DNA from: Theobroma cacao
Taxonomy: Eukaryota; Streptophyta; Magnoliopsida; Malvales; Malvaceae
Length of the DNA: 64,000 nucleotides
Assembly: GCF_000208745.1 (NCBI RefSeq)
Contig: NC_030856.1
Span: 5,958,362-6,022,361, forward strand
Reading direction: 5' to 3'
Position 1 is the first letter of the stretch. Each line of letters opens with the position of its first letter. The notes beneath the pieces are model-generated. The model had not been told where the DNA came from, ran no database searches, and saw nothing but the letters and a program-made list of their open reading frames with translations. Below, one piece after another: positions 35,673 to 48,867 of the stretch. The position numbers and the translations under genes were made by a program.

Positions 35673-37210
35673 AATTCAATTTTTTACCCACGTAAGTGTA
35701 CGTATCGCAAAGATAATATAGAGATGAGTAGAGTGTCAATTCCACAGAGAATTGAATTAATCCTTATTCTTAACTACTAAAATTAACACACTTTAATTTT
35801 ATCTAAACAATTAAAATTAAAAAGGAAAATTTAAATTAATAAACTAAAAACTATAACTGAAACTAATCTAAAATCTGTTAAAAAATTTACTTTATTAAAT
35901 TTGAGTGACTACCAGACCTAGGATTATAATATCCCTCAATACTTCATTTGAATATTGTCTCTCTTTCTTAACTTAGTTTAATGGATTAAGTTGCTAACGT
36001 AGAGTTCTAAATTATTTACAAGTCTCTATCGAGTTTCTCATAAAAATACCTCCCTTAATTAATTTACTATATGTCTATGCAAATTATATTGAAGAAAGAT
36101 TCATTAAGTTTGTGCTCTAATTTTGGCTACGTATGGCTTATAGGTGTATGTCTACCCTATATGCAAATCAAATCACCTAATCAACTAAGTGTATTTAATC
36201 ATACACTATTCTATTCAAGGTCTACCTAAATCTCATTAGTCAAGGTTTAACCTAGGTTTTCAATTCAATCTAATTGGTGGCCAGTCAACTAGAAGCATTA
36301 AGAACAAAATAAAATAAACAACTTAAATTTATCAAACATAAGTAAAAGAGAGATAAATAATTCAGACTTCATATTGAGTTCAATCATAATATTAGATTAA
36401 TGAATTAGTTCCCCATCAAGTCACATATTATCGTTGAATAAAGTTTAAACATTAAGAGCAAAACTAAGAAAATAAGAGAATAAAAGAAAAGATAGAAAAA
36501 CTCAAGAGTTGTATTCTTGATCTTCAAATCTCCTTAAATCTTTCAAATTTTTCTTAGCTTCAATGACTCTATGGCTTGACTCTTAGCTGTTAATTTGGTG
36601 TTTTTTTTCCCTTTTTTAACTATTTTGAAAGGTTGTTTTTATAGACTTTGAAGTTGGGTCAAGTTGGGTGGAGAAAGAAGTCAATTTTAGCTAGAATTTC
36701 CTCACCAAACTATGTGAGTCGCAGCCTTGCCTAATTAATTAACAAAAATCGTATTGCTCTAGGATTGTTGCAGTGCATCAATTTCAATAATATTTTAAAC
36801 CATTTTTTAGGCCGAACTGGGTAAAGTGGTCAACATAAAAGTTGTAGTTTTTTATCTTATCTTTCCAATGCTCCAAGAATTGCTTCATTTGAAGCTCTTT
36901 AGAGAAAGTTATGGCTAAGATACTAAAACATATGCATTAGAAGTCTGCATCTTGAAATTGCTCTCATTCTTCCATTAAAATTCTTCTTTCATCAAACACC
37001 TACAAAAGCACAAATAAATCAATAACAACCTACCTTAACCATATTAACACCAAATTAAGCATAAAATTAACTAAAATTAGAATAACTCACCTAAAATAAC
37101 TAATTTAAAATAATTAAATAGAACCTACTAATTTCTATGCATTACTACAAGCACTAAGCTAAATTACTATCAAAATTAAGCTCAAATAACTCTATATCAT
37201 AGAGTTATCA
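35673..37210. mobile_element. unclassified 1.5-kb insertion in UGT-C
   Basis: UGT coding sequence stops at about 35672 and resumes at about 37211, with roughly 40 bp of the gene lost between. The insert is non-coding and AT-rich. Its right border carries a perfect 10-bp hairpin (ATAACTCTAT, loop ATC, ATAGAGTTAT; 37186-37208). Read on the - strand it begins TGATAACTCTATG and ends near CTTACGTGGGTAAAAAATTG. I see no target duplication or coding domain, so its class is open (non-autonomous LTR type or other). Confidence 0.6.
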
Positions 37211-37769
37211 GCAGAATTGTTACAATAGCAACTTTTTCAGCTTTTAATCTTACCTTGGAAGAAGGACAACCAGAAGGAACTTTTATTAGCTCTTCCACAA
37301 TCATTTCCTTCGTAACTTTTTTCATGACATGCGTATTTGCAGCTGTAGACACCACGGCATAGTGTATGGACTTGCTATCGGTTTGGTGAGCTAAGGTTTG
37401 AATACAATGCCCCAAATCATAAAAAACCATATAAGGCTTTATAGCCCTTAAAATGGCTTCAACTTGATCTCGAGTTTGATCAAATGCAATAGCAAGCAAG
37501 CTACTTAGCGGTTGAGGAACATTGGACATAGTTTCGGCGCTTGGGGGGATACCATATACATGCGGAACAACAAAAGGAAAGAATTGAATAAGATTCGGAT
37601 AGTGGTTAAGTTGTTCCAACTTTGGCTGTGCTTCTTTAGGCAATAAGAAGGAAACTTGGAGGCCTTTCTTAACAAGCTTGCTTGAGAGGTGAAGATAAAG
37701 GATGAAATGGCCAAAGGCAAACCAAGGAAACGTGGCTACTTGAAGCTTGGAGGAGTTGGAGTTTCTCAT
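37211..37769 (-). pseudogene. UGT-C, 5' piece (acceptor domain)
   Basis: Starts MRNSNSSKLQVATFPWFAFG and retains the GH catalytic motif and VFYDLGHC Asp region, through AEKVAIVTI, then is cut by the 1.5-kb insert. The LQVSFLL and VPHVYGIPPSAET wording groups it with UGT-G (type II), apart from UGT1/B/D (type I: HEVSFLL, VSHVDGILPGAQT). Confidence 0.88.
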
Positions 37770-37954
37770 CTTTGTTTGAAATTCTGCCTAGAAATCAAGG
37801 AAGAAAGAAAGAAGATGTATGTGTCTATCATCCAAATTATTTAAAACCCTCATTCACATCAATAAACAGTGGTGGTATGGATATCAATAATTGAGCTAAG
37901 ATTTACAGTTCAAAGGCAATTGTATGGATACAATGGATTTTTCCCTTTTTTTTT

Positions 37955-38460
37955 TGACGTCAAAGAATTAAATAAGTCTCTAAACCATTTAGAAAAATTT
38001 AAATAAAGTTTTACATTTAATCAAATCTTTGTACTTTTGTTTTGAAACCAAATAAATTTTTATATTTTTATTTTGAGTCAAATAAACCTTTATACTAATA
38101 ATTTACTTAATCAAAATGTTATTTGTCATAATGTGACACTAACGTGAAATACTAGCGTTTCATAATTAATGATGATATGGCATATTGATGTATCATAATT
38201 GATGATGATGTGACATATTAATTTGAAATTATAATTTGACTATATTACATTTTTCACTCTCCATATTAACGCCATGTCAGTGTCATATGGATATAAAATG
38301 ATAATTAGTATTTAAACTAATGATAATTAGTCAATCATTAGTTATAAGAACTTATTTGATCCAAAATAAAAATATAAGGATTTGATTGAACACAATAAAA
38401 AAATAAAGACTTATTTGAATTTTCTTAAATAGTTTAGGTACTTTTTTGAGCATTATGTCA
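37955..38460. mobile_element. foldback-type MITE, copy 1
   Basis: About 500 bp with imperfect inverted ends of roughly 80 bp: the left arm (GACGTCAAAGAATTAAATAAG...AATCAAATC) pairs with the right arm (GATTTGATTGAACACAATA...GCATTATGTCA). The interior holds many ATGACATG/CATGTCAT-like words. No coding capacity. The superfamily is not assigned. Confidence 0.65.
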
Positions 38461-39839
38461 AAAAAAAAAATTGAATGGATAGTTTACATCTAGTTCTTTA
38501 TCAGATATAATTCTAATGTTTTCTTGTTTAATTTTTTGAACATGTATATATGTTTATCATAAAATCAAACGTGTTAAAGTACTTTTAATTTCATGATTAA
38601 TTAAAAGAAATATAAATAAATCGAGATGAAATCGTCAAGTTTATGGGGTTTTCATCTTGTTAAAAGTGGCAAGGTTAATTGTTTTCGAGGATAACTGTTT
38701 TTTTCTTAAATGACATTGTAGCTTAATTGATATATGATGCATTGCTCCATAAAAATTGAGTTACCTTAACGATAAGTTTGTCAAATAGGAAATTTATTTC
38801 ACAAACAAAACTAGAATCCTTGCAATTCTACATGACTGCATGCATGCTGACAGAAAGCCTACAACTTAAGATTATCATATGAATGCAGCTTTGCTTTGTT
38901 CAGTTTGAATTTATTTAGAATATTATAGACCCAAAAATCTAGAATATAATTGCTGCTCATCTTTTTGTCTTTTGGAATTGTTTGAAGATGACAATATGTA
39001 CAACCATGATACTAATATATATATAAAGGAGGGATTGGTGTTTAGTTTTATGTCTTTTTATTATTTCCTGTATAATTAATGTTTAGTAAATTATATTTTT
39101 ATTTAATAACTTACTTATACTCGAATGTAGAGTTTCTCCAAATCAATTCGATATTCATATTATATTAATTTAAAATATTCTCTTTTTTAATATATATTCA
39201 ACGGTCGAAATTTTGTTGTATCAAATAAATAGTTAAACATTTTTAATTGTTTAAAATTTGACATGCATGATTCTTGTGAATAGATCATGAAAATCCAACG
39301 GTTGGATTAATGAAATACAAATAAATTTTACACTAATGTAAGTAAATCCCTTGTCTCGTCTATCTCTCTATATATTTATACTTATATAGTAATATATAAG
39401 AAAGCATATGAACCCTAAAGGTGTAAATAGTTAACCACATATACGCTCTTAATAATTTATTAAATTAATTTTTTACCCTAAATTAATAATTTTATTTTTA
39501 AATTAAAATATTGATATAAAAATATTTTACATATGAAATAAGTTTTTATCCTTCCAAAGCACACTTAAGTGATAAAAATATTTTTTGAAAAGATTCTACT
39601 CTGTTCCAAACGTAGCCCAAATAAATATCATTTTCCATACTCATAAAGTAAATCTTCGATTTGAATTTTTTTTCCCTTTTATATCTTACTCTAAAGGGTA
39701 ATTCTTTTTAATCCCGAAATTTATAGGGATTTTTTCCCCTGTTGTTTTGACTATGTTTTTCCAAATCAAGCCAACTTCTTAATATTCATACATGTTCTTG
39801 ATTAATACATCTGTGTTCCCCGAGGTAAATAAATGAAAC
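38461..39839. other. AT-rich spacer, nothing recognised
   Basis: Non-coding, repeated at 49471-50829 as part of the segmental duplication; no transposon ends or gene fragments identified. Confidence 0.5.
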
Positions 39840-40788
39840 AAATACTATTACCTTTTATATTTAGACGGCTTTTAATTATTCTATGGGTTTGGCATGTTTA
39901 CGTGTTAGACATCCAAGTCCACTTGTGGTCCGACTCTTACTGTCAATGTTGCAGCCGCTCCTCCATTGAATATCGAGGAACTGAGGGAATTGAAGACAAA
40001 AGTCACGACTATAAGGGATGAGATGTGGAATATGAAGTCATATCAAGTGTTGCGCAGATCCTCTAATATGTGTAGCCGGCAGCCAATTTCGAGACTTCAT
40101 CATAGCAGTCGGGCCCTTTTAATAATAACGAGGCACGACTGAGAGATAACAACACTAGTTAGATTGTAGGTTTATTTATTTATATATTTTTTATTGTTTG
40201 TAATATCGAATAATTTGTAATTTTTTATTTATTTTTATAAAAATCAATTTTTTTTTATAAATATTAGTATTTTTTAATATTATTATTTATTTGTATTTGT
40301 GTTATTCATTTAGAATGACAACAAGAATGAGCAAAACCAATCAATTTCAATGTTCTTAGAAAAAAATGGTTTCATATAGATTCCACTTTATTACTAATGG
40401 AATTACCAATTGACATAGCAGTTTACCGATGGAATTATGTACGACGTTAATGACAGAATAAACTTCATCACCAACAGAAATAAAGATATTATCGATGAAA
40501 ACTACATACATTCAAACTACTGAGTTTCGTAAGCACTTTCGTGAAAAATTTTATCGATAAATTACAGACAAAATTTGCTAACGAAATCCAATCAATATAG
40601 ACCAATCATCCCTCCGATGGATTGGATGCTTTGCTGATTGAGTTTTCGATAGAATATTTTGTCAACAATTTTTTGACGAAATATTCAAGTCTTGATGGCA
40701 TGCCCTTTACCGGTGGTGATATTTTCCACGGATTGTGAACTTTTATCGATTGAAATTTTCATCGATAAAAGTGTTAAATTTGGTAATG
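39840..40788 (+). mobile_element. CACTA-like 3'-end fragment, copy 2
   Basis: Same piece as 19610-20431, here extending further left. The terminal TAGTG is mutated to TAATG (40784-40788). The short coding remnant on the + strand reads NIEELRELKTKVTTIRDEMW with no stop at the position used in the other copies. Confidence 0.55.
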
Positions 40789-41406
40789 GACTAACTATCG
40801 TTAGTTAAAATGTCGTTTATTATTTTTTGCCATATGATGCTAACATGACATATTAACATATCATAATAGATGGTGACATGACATGTTGAAATGACATAAT
40901 GACATAGTTACGTGGTATTTTTCATGCTTCGAGCCAATGCCACATGAGTATAAAAATTACAAAATGACATTTTGATTAATCACAGTTAGTCAATCTTTAA
41001 TCATAAAGGTCTATTTAAATTAAAATAAAAGTACAAAAATTTAATTTAACATAATAAAAAAATAAATATTTATTTAAAATTTTTTAATAACTTAAGATTT
41101 ATTGCAATTTGGGTTTAGGTCTATATTAGTTTATAGATGGGTAACAATTTATTGCAATTTGCAAGAGAAATTTTTCATTGCAATTTAATTTGAGGGATTC
41201 TTAACTGTTAGTCATATTTAGATTTTATTATCAAGGAAAATTTATAACGTACAAATTATTTGAGAAACCACTAACATTGTTTATTTATTTATTGTATGGA
41301 GCAATTAACAATGAATTCATGCACTTTTGGACTTTTGAGGGATTGGGTGAGGAGAGATGCATAAAAGAAAATGAGAATATGATGGAGTAGATATAATTTG
41401 TTTTTT

Positions 41407-44158
41407 TGTAATACCCTAACTCAAAAATACGATTACATTAGTATGCTTACAAAATCCTAAATTTGATAAATAGGTTTTATTAAAATTACTTATAAAATAT
41501 TTGAGCATATAATATAATGGTTGGATATTAAGGACCTTTTAGCAAATAGAGTGGTTTTATTTTAATTGGAGTCAGATAATATTATCGCGTTAGAAAAAAA
41601 CGGTCAGTTATATCTTATCACATTTTTTTAAAAAGAATCAGTTAGTTTTATCTAAGTTAATTTTAAAAAGGAAAAGCAATAAGACACGTTTAAAGGAAAA
41701 CAGGTAATGTCAGTTTATTTTGTCACATATGAGTAAGTTAAGGTCAGTTTTCATTAGCATGTTTAAAGAAAAAATACAGTAAAAAAAAAAACCATTTGGG
41801 AGAAACTAATCCCAGAGAAAAAGAAGGTAGAAAAAGGATAGATCTATTCAAGAAAGCAGTGATGAAGGTATGATTAGTCTTTAACTTTAGTTTATGTTTC
41901 TTTAACTCTCGTTCAAATCCAGTATTGTTTCGGTGACTTTCCGATGGCATGATGGGTACCAATGGAAAAGTCTTGAAAAGATCTTTCCAATGGTTTGTGT
42001 AGCATCTCATTTGACTTTATGATTAGAAAGATACGAATTTTTGAAGTTGATTGGAAATATGATTTTAACAGTTTTAACGACCCAAATTTTGGGTCAATGG
42101 AACTTCATATTCTAGTAACATTTTGGGTTGTTTCTTTGAGGGCTTCGTAGTATGAAATGAGATGTTTAATTTGGCATCAATGGCTTGGTTAGGGGCTTCA
42201 TATGTTAGGAGAATTAAAGCCTCAAAGTAGGTTTGTTGAAACTGAAAAACCTCTGAAAAAGTTTGTGATAATTTCTAAATTTTTGGCTTTTGAAACTTGA
42301 GAATCTTGTATTCTTTTTAATCGAAACAAATTTTGGTGTTATAGTATGATATGAATACTTCAAATTGGCATTAATTTCATCACTGGAAATAATTCGGGTT
42401 AAGAGTTATAAGTAGTTGAAATAAGCTAAATGGTCATGAAAATATGAAATTTCAGAATTTATGAGAATTCATTTTTAATTATTTCAAAAATTATTCTTCA
42501 CCTATATTCGACCTATTTTGATAGAAACTTTAGAAATTTAAGCTATTTGAATTTTAGTGAATTTTTTTATTAATAAATATTTATCTGATAAATTAACTTG
42601 AATTGACATGTTTTGAAAATATTTATTAGAAATTATCAGATCTGATTTTGGATTTGTATTTAAGATATTTTCACCCAATCTCATATTGTTATTGATTTTG
42701 TACTATTATCTATGAGATTCTAAGTTTTGAATGGTTTATGTATTTATAAATTATTAAAAGAATTAAAATTTATTTTCAGTCAGCGAAAGAGGTGCTACAC
42801 CCTAAATGCCTTAGAATGACCACCAGAGAGTCATGGTTCGTTTTGATAAGTTAGCAATGTTGGTTTCTAATTTTGAGTATTTTGAATTAATCGGATTCAA
42901 GAAGATTTTAATTTTTTATCTTTTGATTTTAGTTTTAGCGAACCAGGTAAGTGATTGATATCCATTCAGTGTTTTCACACCTTAAAATTTGCCTCAATGT
43001 GATTTTCATACTTGTATATGATATTTTATCATATGGTTTGTTAAATTGGGTGAGCATGCTAATATATGTAAGTAAATATGATTTTTATGCTGATTTTTGG
43101 AATATGATTTTGATTTTTGTTCTGGAACGTGAGTTTTATCATTGTTTGCATATATGACTATTTTTGTGAATATTTAATTTGAAACGATTATGTTTTTGAT
43201 ATGCATGAGATATGGTTTGAGAAAGTGGATACATTATTTTGTGAAATTAGGATAATCTAAAAATATATATTTATGTTTTGTCCCCTAGTATGGCTATGTT
43301 ATGATCCTACCAATTAGGGTTATATGTTGGCCATATCGACATGTATTCTGTGATTAGAGATCCATCTCCCAATTACACCATTAGTTACAGAATAATAGCT
43401 GTTCAGAGCAACCAATTGCTGTTTTTGATATACTTATGACCCATGCCACTCGAGTTAACTATGGTTTTGATATGATTATGACTCATGCCATTGAGGTTAA
43501 TTATGGCCATAGTATGTTACAAGAGACTAATAAAAATTTAAAATTAGTGTGAAATTATGTTTTGTTCTGTTATTTGAAAGCTTCAAAATTGTGTAAGCTA
43601 TGCTATCTGAAGTGAAATTATGTTTACTTTTGTAATTTAAAAATGAAATTTTGTGATATATGTTTCTGAATGAAATTACCCAAAATTTTGTTTTGACACT
43701 TATATATGTATTAGTAATTTTGGCCTAAATGTTTTGAGAATACTTAACCCAGCAGAAGGAATGTCCGTTGCTTGTTGAGTGGTTGTACTCATTCCATTAA
43801 TTCTCATCATTTTACAGATTTCAACATCTTTGCATGTTTGGGAGTTAGACTTACTTGGCGAGAGTTTTGGTTAGCAAAATCAACGTATGCCTTTCGATAA
43901 TTATAAGTTTTGATGTGAGTAATCAGTTTTTAGTTTATTAAGTAGATGTTAGTTAGATCAGAAATTTGTATCATTTGGAGGATAATATTTTAATATTATA
44001 TTTTGAGACTTAAGGTTTTGTGAGGTGTAAATTTTGAATAGATTGTGGAGATATTATATTGATTAAGTATGATGTTGTTGCCTTGCATGCTTATAGGATT
44101 TATCTCATTAGTATGCGGAGTTTGTTATGTTCTAAAACCTTCGATTTAGAACGTGACA
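41407..44158. mobile_element. solo LTR, copy L2
   Basis: TGTAATACCC...GTGACA, 2.75 kb, flanked by TTTTT on both sides (41402-41406, 44159-44163). It is the best-preserved terminus pair of the three copies. The insertion lies in the 3' flank of the neighbouring UGT. Confidence 0.82.
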
Positions 44159-44366
44159 TTTTTCATCCCCTACCACTATTCAATTCATTTCGAGCCAAGA
44201 CATTAGAGGTTAAGAATATTGAAGGAAATTTAAAATGAACTTATTGTATTATATCAGATTGGAATCGGATAGACATTAAGAAAGCTAGGCAGAAAAACCA
44301 TTAAAACAGGTTCACTAAACTCGGATTCTAAATTGGATTCTTCTTCTTTTGCAATTTGGATCTTAA

Positions 44367-45517
44367 TTATTTGACCAGATCTTGCAGACCTTTGATGATG
44401 TTATTGATATACTCTTCTTGAAGATCTCTGTTAGAAAGAATGTTCTTGAGCTTGGCATGGTTTCTCTTCAACAGACCAGATATTTCATTGTCCTTGTCTA
44501 TCACCAACTTGATGGCTTTGCTCAAGTTCTCCTTGGAAATCTTGCTGTTTTCTCCTTTTTCATCTTCGACAGCAACCTTGAGTTCCTCTACCATTAATCT
44601 GGTGTTCAGAAATTGTTCTTTTAAGCGGGGAATCAACACAATTTGGCAGTCACTGTGCAAAGATTCCCACATGGTTCCCGCACCACAGTGATTCACGAAG
44701 CACACAATAGATGGGTGACAGAGTCATAGCTCTTGGGGAAACCAACCACCACTCAGCAACCCTCTTCCTTGAATCCTTTCTTGAAACCCCTCAGGTAATG
44801 CCTCTTCAACCCTTGTGCATCCGTCTGGTGGTGTTAAAGCCACCAAGAAAGGTTGCCCTGATAACTCAAGCCTAAGAACTAACTCTTGAAACTCCTCATT
44901 TTGCAATGTAATCTGGCTTCCAAATGCACAAAACACCCCAGAACTTGGCTTAAAGTTGCTTAGCCAATTAGCCCATTGGTCTTCAAGCTGTGTGGCATTT
45001 GTTTCAGGGAGGCAAGGCTCGGTTAGCATAACAGGCTTGCCAAATGTTGAGCAACATAGTCACAAAAAGGTCCCTCAATTTCACGGTGAGCCCTAAAGGC
45101 TATGACATCACTGCCATTCATGCTAGTTATTATCCGGTCCTGAAATGACAATCCTATTCCAAAGATTTTTCGTGCAATTGTCAGAACGGAAACCTCTTCA
45201 GCTTTGAGTTTCACCTTGGGAGAAGGATAACTAGTAGGAACTTCTATCAACTCTTCTATAGTCATTTCCTTTGTAACTTTCTTTGTCGACGAATGCGCGT
45301 TTGCGGCTGCAGTCACCTCAGCATAGTAAATGGACTTGATGTTGACTTGGTGCGTCAGGGCTGGAATCCAATACCCCAAATCATAGAAAACTATATCAGC
45401 TTTATAGCCCTTAAAATGGTTTCAACTTGATCTCGAGTTTGATCAAATGCAATAGCAAACAAGCTATGTAGTGGTTCAGGAACATCGGATGTAGTTTGGG
45501 CGCTGGCAGGATACCAT
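44367..45517 (-). pseudogene. UGT-D, 3' piece
   Basis: Covers about residues 75-455 of the UGT. Breaks seen against UGT-B: a TGA at 44724-44726 (Leu codon just before SHPS), a 1-bp deletion near 45042 (CCAAATG for CCAAAATG), a 1-bp deletion near 45398 (ATCAGCTT for ATCAGGCTT), and one near 45501 (GCGCTGG for GCGCCTGG). The PSPG reads HCGAGTMWESLHSDCQ and ends KEQ instead of GDQ. It stops at the LTR-type insert. Confidence 0.88.
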
Positions 45518-45522
45518 CTATA

Positions 45523-47568
45523 TGTTGGGTGAGGGCTGATCATGCATCAAATACAAATAAAACGTAGTAGAAATAAATTTAAAATTAAATTATGCCTCAC
45601 CTTCTTAAAATCTCTTTGATGCCAAATTAAGTAAGAATTAAATTGAAAATAAAATATATATGATCATATCAAGTTTGCCTAAATAATAAAGGTTGATGAA
45701 TCATTTGTTAAATCATCAAATTAGCCTTCAAAAAGCTCAACCACCTCAACCTGACTGTTGCAAACCAAAGCTGTCCAAAGAATCTTTGTGTAGCCTTTAA
45801 TGGTGATCCACACTAATGAATTAGAAAATCTTCTTTAAAGATTGGGAGTGCTATGCCTTGATAATGTGCTAGCAAAGATGAGTTTCATAAACTCATAATC
45901 CACACAAAATTGTGGGGCTGAACGCACAAAAGAAATCAAGAACGCAAAGAACGACAAGACAAAAGGAATTTCTAATGTGTCGTTCTTTTTTTTTTCAACC
46001 GTTTTCTCTCATTTTGTTTGGAGGCTATAGCAAGGTATTTATACCTTGGATTAATTTTAAACCCTAATTACAAATCTATTTTGTAACTACCAATTAATCC
46101 AATAATTTGAATAAACAATTTAATTAAGTCCTTAAGAAGCCCAATTAACTTAATTATTTAATTTAATCAATTAGGCCCAATAACTTAATTAAACAATTTA
46201 ATTAATTAAGCCCAACAATTTAATTAAACAATTTTAATCAATTAGGCCCAATGACTTAATTAAACAAATTTAATCAATTAGGCCCAATAACTTAATTGTT
46301 TAATTTAATTAATTAGGCCTAATGACTTAATTAAACAATTTAATTAATTAGGCCCAATGATTTAATTAAATAATTTAATTAATTACACACAACTTAATTA
46401 AACAATTCTAATCAAGTGCTTGAGACGCTCATAACTTCCAATTTGATTAAGTCCAAGTTAGTCACCTCTCTCATTTTATTTTCAGCATTCATTTTAGGTG
46501 TGTGACTCATTAGGCTTCTAACATGTTAGTAATGAACTCAACATATAATTCTTAAGTTAAACTTAAAATTAGATAAATTTAAACTACTTTAAATTTATCA
46601 TTAATCAAGTTAACTACTTAGAGTTCATAGACCAAGATTAGGATCTAGCAATCCATCATGGTTACCAAAATGTTAGAAGAGTCAAGATGGTTTGACTTAA
46701 CTTTTCAGTGATCAGCCTTTCAGTGTAATTCATTCCCTCATCATATATCTCAGAGATGATAAGAGCATGGTGCAATGTCTACTTTTATTAATCTCCATAT
46801 TTGTTCTTAAAGTTTGATCATCAACTTTATAAAGAGTTATGAAACTCCTTTCATAATCTTCAAGTCGCCTTGGCTAAAGATTTTAATAAGCTAATATCAA
46901 CCAAGAACAGTTAGGATATGTCCCTTGTATCACTTGGGGTGATGATTCCTATATTGACCACTCATGTTTCTTCACTTGCTACATGTTATACCTAAAAGCA
47001 TTTTGTTTTGACATCATTGGTTAGGCACTTGTAAGGATGAAATCAAAGCATAGCACTCCACACATAAGATAACCTGGTGTCTCAAGTCTAGAGAGTATTT
47101 ACACAACTGACATATGAGAAGTATTGCATAGACACTTGAGTGAATTACCAAATGCACTTCTTATGACGGGTCATGTTCAATGAACTTGCTCTCTTAGGCA
47201 AGCATCTACATTCTAGTTCCAAGTATTTCTATACTTCAACCTATAAGATCGGTTGCTTACTTCTCAAGTAAGGAATATAAAATGTATCAGTCTCTAGGTA
47301 TCATTGATGTCCAGTCCCAATGATACATTGACCAGGAATATTTTGAGATTACGCTTTGATGCATAAAGATCTCATAACTGGAACCCATTACAGTTCCCTT
47401 GCAATGCATATTAATCTCATGGACTTCATCCAATTAGACTTATAATTTTTTATAGTTGATGTCTTATTGATGAAGGAAAACTTTTAATCATTCAATATGA
47501 GTGATGTTGTTGCATGTTTGGAATCAAGTTTTAACCAATCTCAATTAGCTGCAGGGTTCATTCCAACA
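45523..47568. mobile_element. LTR-like insertion (2.0 kb) in UGT-D
   Basis: Starts TGTTGG and ends CCAACA, with CTATA (45518-45522) against CTACA (47569-47573) as a one-mismatch target duplication; the intact UGT sequence has ATCTACATGGG here. No gag/pol. It is either a solo LTR or a non-autonomous element. Confidence 0.78.
46090..46400. repeat. minisatellite in the UGT-D insert
   Basis: Eight or so tandem units of about 30-36 bp with the core AATTAGGCCCAATRACTTAA followed by TTAAACAATTTAATT. Confidence 0.85.
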
Positions 47569-47782
47569 CTACATGGGAAACAACAAGAGGAAAGAACTGA
47601 ATAAGATTTGGATATTGGTTAAATTGTTCTAACTTTGGCTGTGCTTCTTTAGGCAATAAGAAGGAGAACTTGTGGCCTTTCTCAACAAGCTTGTTTGAGA
47701 GGTGAAGGTAAGGGATGAAATGGCCAAAGGCAAACCATGGAAACATGGCTACGTGAAGCTTGGAGGAGTTGGGATTTCTCAT
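47569..47782 (-). pseudogene. UGT-D, 5' piece
   Basis: Starts MRNPNSSKLHVAMFPWFAFG at 47782 and runs to SHV, where the LTR-like insert begins. Intact in itself and preceded by the conserved TATA box at 47927-47934; a transcript would run into the insert. Confidence 0.88.
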
Positions 47783-47926
47783 CTTTGCCTTGCAAACTGT
47801 GTTACTGTGACTGAGTTCAAAGGAAGTTATATATATCAACATTATGTGGCTGACAAAACTGCTAGAAATTTTGTTGGCAGAGCCAAAAAGCAAGTCTTCA
47901 TAGTAATTACCATGACAGCATCCAAA

Positions 47927-47934
47927 TTTATATA
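47927..47934 (-). promoter_or_regulatory. TATA box of UGT-D
   Basis: TATATAAA on the - strand, about 145 bp upstream of the ATG, same context (TATATAAATTTGG) as in UGT1 and UGT-B. Confidence 0.55.
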
Positions 47935-48486
47935 AGACCCTACTTGACTTAGGCACCCTTGACAGCAGAAAATGGGTAGAATAATGATCAAATACTTAAA
48001 ATTTATTTTATTAAATTAATTAAATAAGTAAGTAGTTATATTAACTTTACATGAAATAATTTAAATAAGGTGGGGCAAGGTGGGGCTCTTTTCAATGGTA
48101 CAAGTGCCTTTAATGAGAGGACACTTTGGAAATGATCCCTTCACCAATATGATCCACTCATACAATGTCCTTAAATTAAAAGTCACTTATGACATCTGGT
48201 ATAACGTTAAGAATTGAGTTCAATGCTTTTAGGAGTTCAACAACTTGACTTAACAATATTTACGAAAAAAAAAATGTAGATTCGTGGTCATAAATATGTC
48301 ACTGGATATTATGTATTTATTAGTGTTGAATTATTGAGTAAGATGTATTCGATTAACCAAATGAAATAGTTGGTTCAAAGCATAGTCTCTCATGTAATTT
48401 CATTTAACTTTACATGTTTTTACCAAATGAAAGTTCAATCGGATGATATGAGTTTCTAATCAATTCGATATCCATATTATATTAGC

Positions 48487-48545
48487 GCAATCCAATTGCA
48501 AAGATTTTGGACTTAATTGTCTCAATAGCAGCCTCTTCAGCTTTT
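48487..48545 (-). pseudogene. short UGT remnant
   Basis: About 60 bp (CAATCCAATTGCAAAGATTTTGG through CCTCTTCAGCTTTTA) match the internal UGT fragment at 19225-19285, in the same position relative to the upstream region. It is a shorter relic of the same ancient copy. Confidence 0.65.
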
Positions 48546-48770
48546 AAATAAAAGAACGAAGAATCTTTTAAATAAAGAGAACAGGTCCATGACAATTGGA
48601 CTAAAGTCGATTGAAGTGCAAAATAAATGATGAATGGGCTTTTTAGATCTAATTGGTCTTGAAATTAATTAAATTAATAATATTTAATTAATATATTATA
48701 ATAACAATTGATGTCAGGTACTAGATAGATTATTCTTATTCATTAAAAATTGTTAGATGAATGCTAAGTT

Positions 48771-48867
48771 TCGTGAAGAACGTATGCCCCGTCTGCAAAT
48801 CTTAGGCATTAGCCACAGGGTCCAAGGATGTGGAAAACATGGGGTCCTTTAATCAAATCAAAAGTAA
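48771..48867 (+). pseudogene. RING-H2 gene 3'-tail duplicate, copy R2
   Basis: Matches the RING gene from TTCGTGAAGAACG to about 60 bp past the stop. Unlike R1 and R3 it keeps the 8 bases CCGTCTGC, but has TTAGGC for TGAGGC and GTGGAA at the stop. It ends abruptly against the region upstream of a type II UGT; the UGT itself is missing. Confidence 0.85.

Larger units (their letters stand above)
37860..45517. repeat. segmental duplication, copy 1
   Basis: Collinear with 48888-56503: UGT upstream region, foldback element, AT-rich stretch, CACTA-like end, spacer, solo LTR and UGT. Lengths agree within about 50 bp over 7.6 kb. The differences I see by eye are small indels, substitutions and one SINE-like insertion in copy 2. 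Confidence 0.88.
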
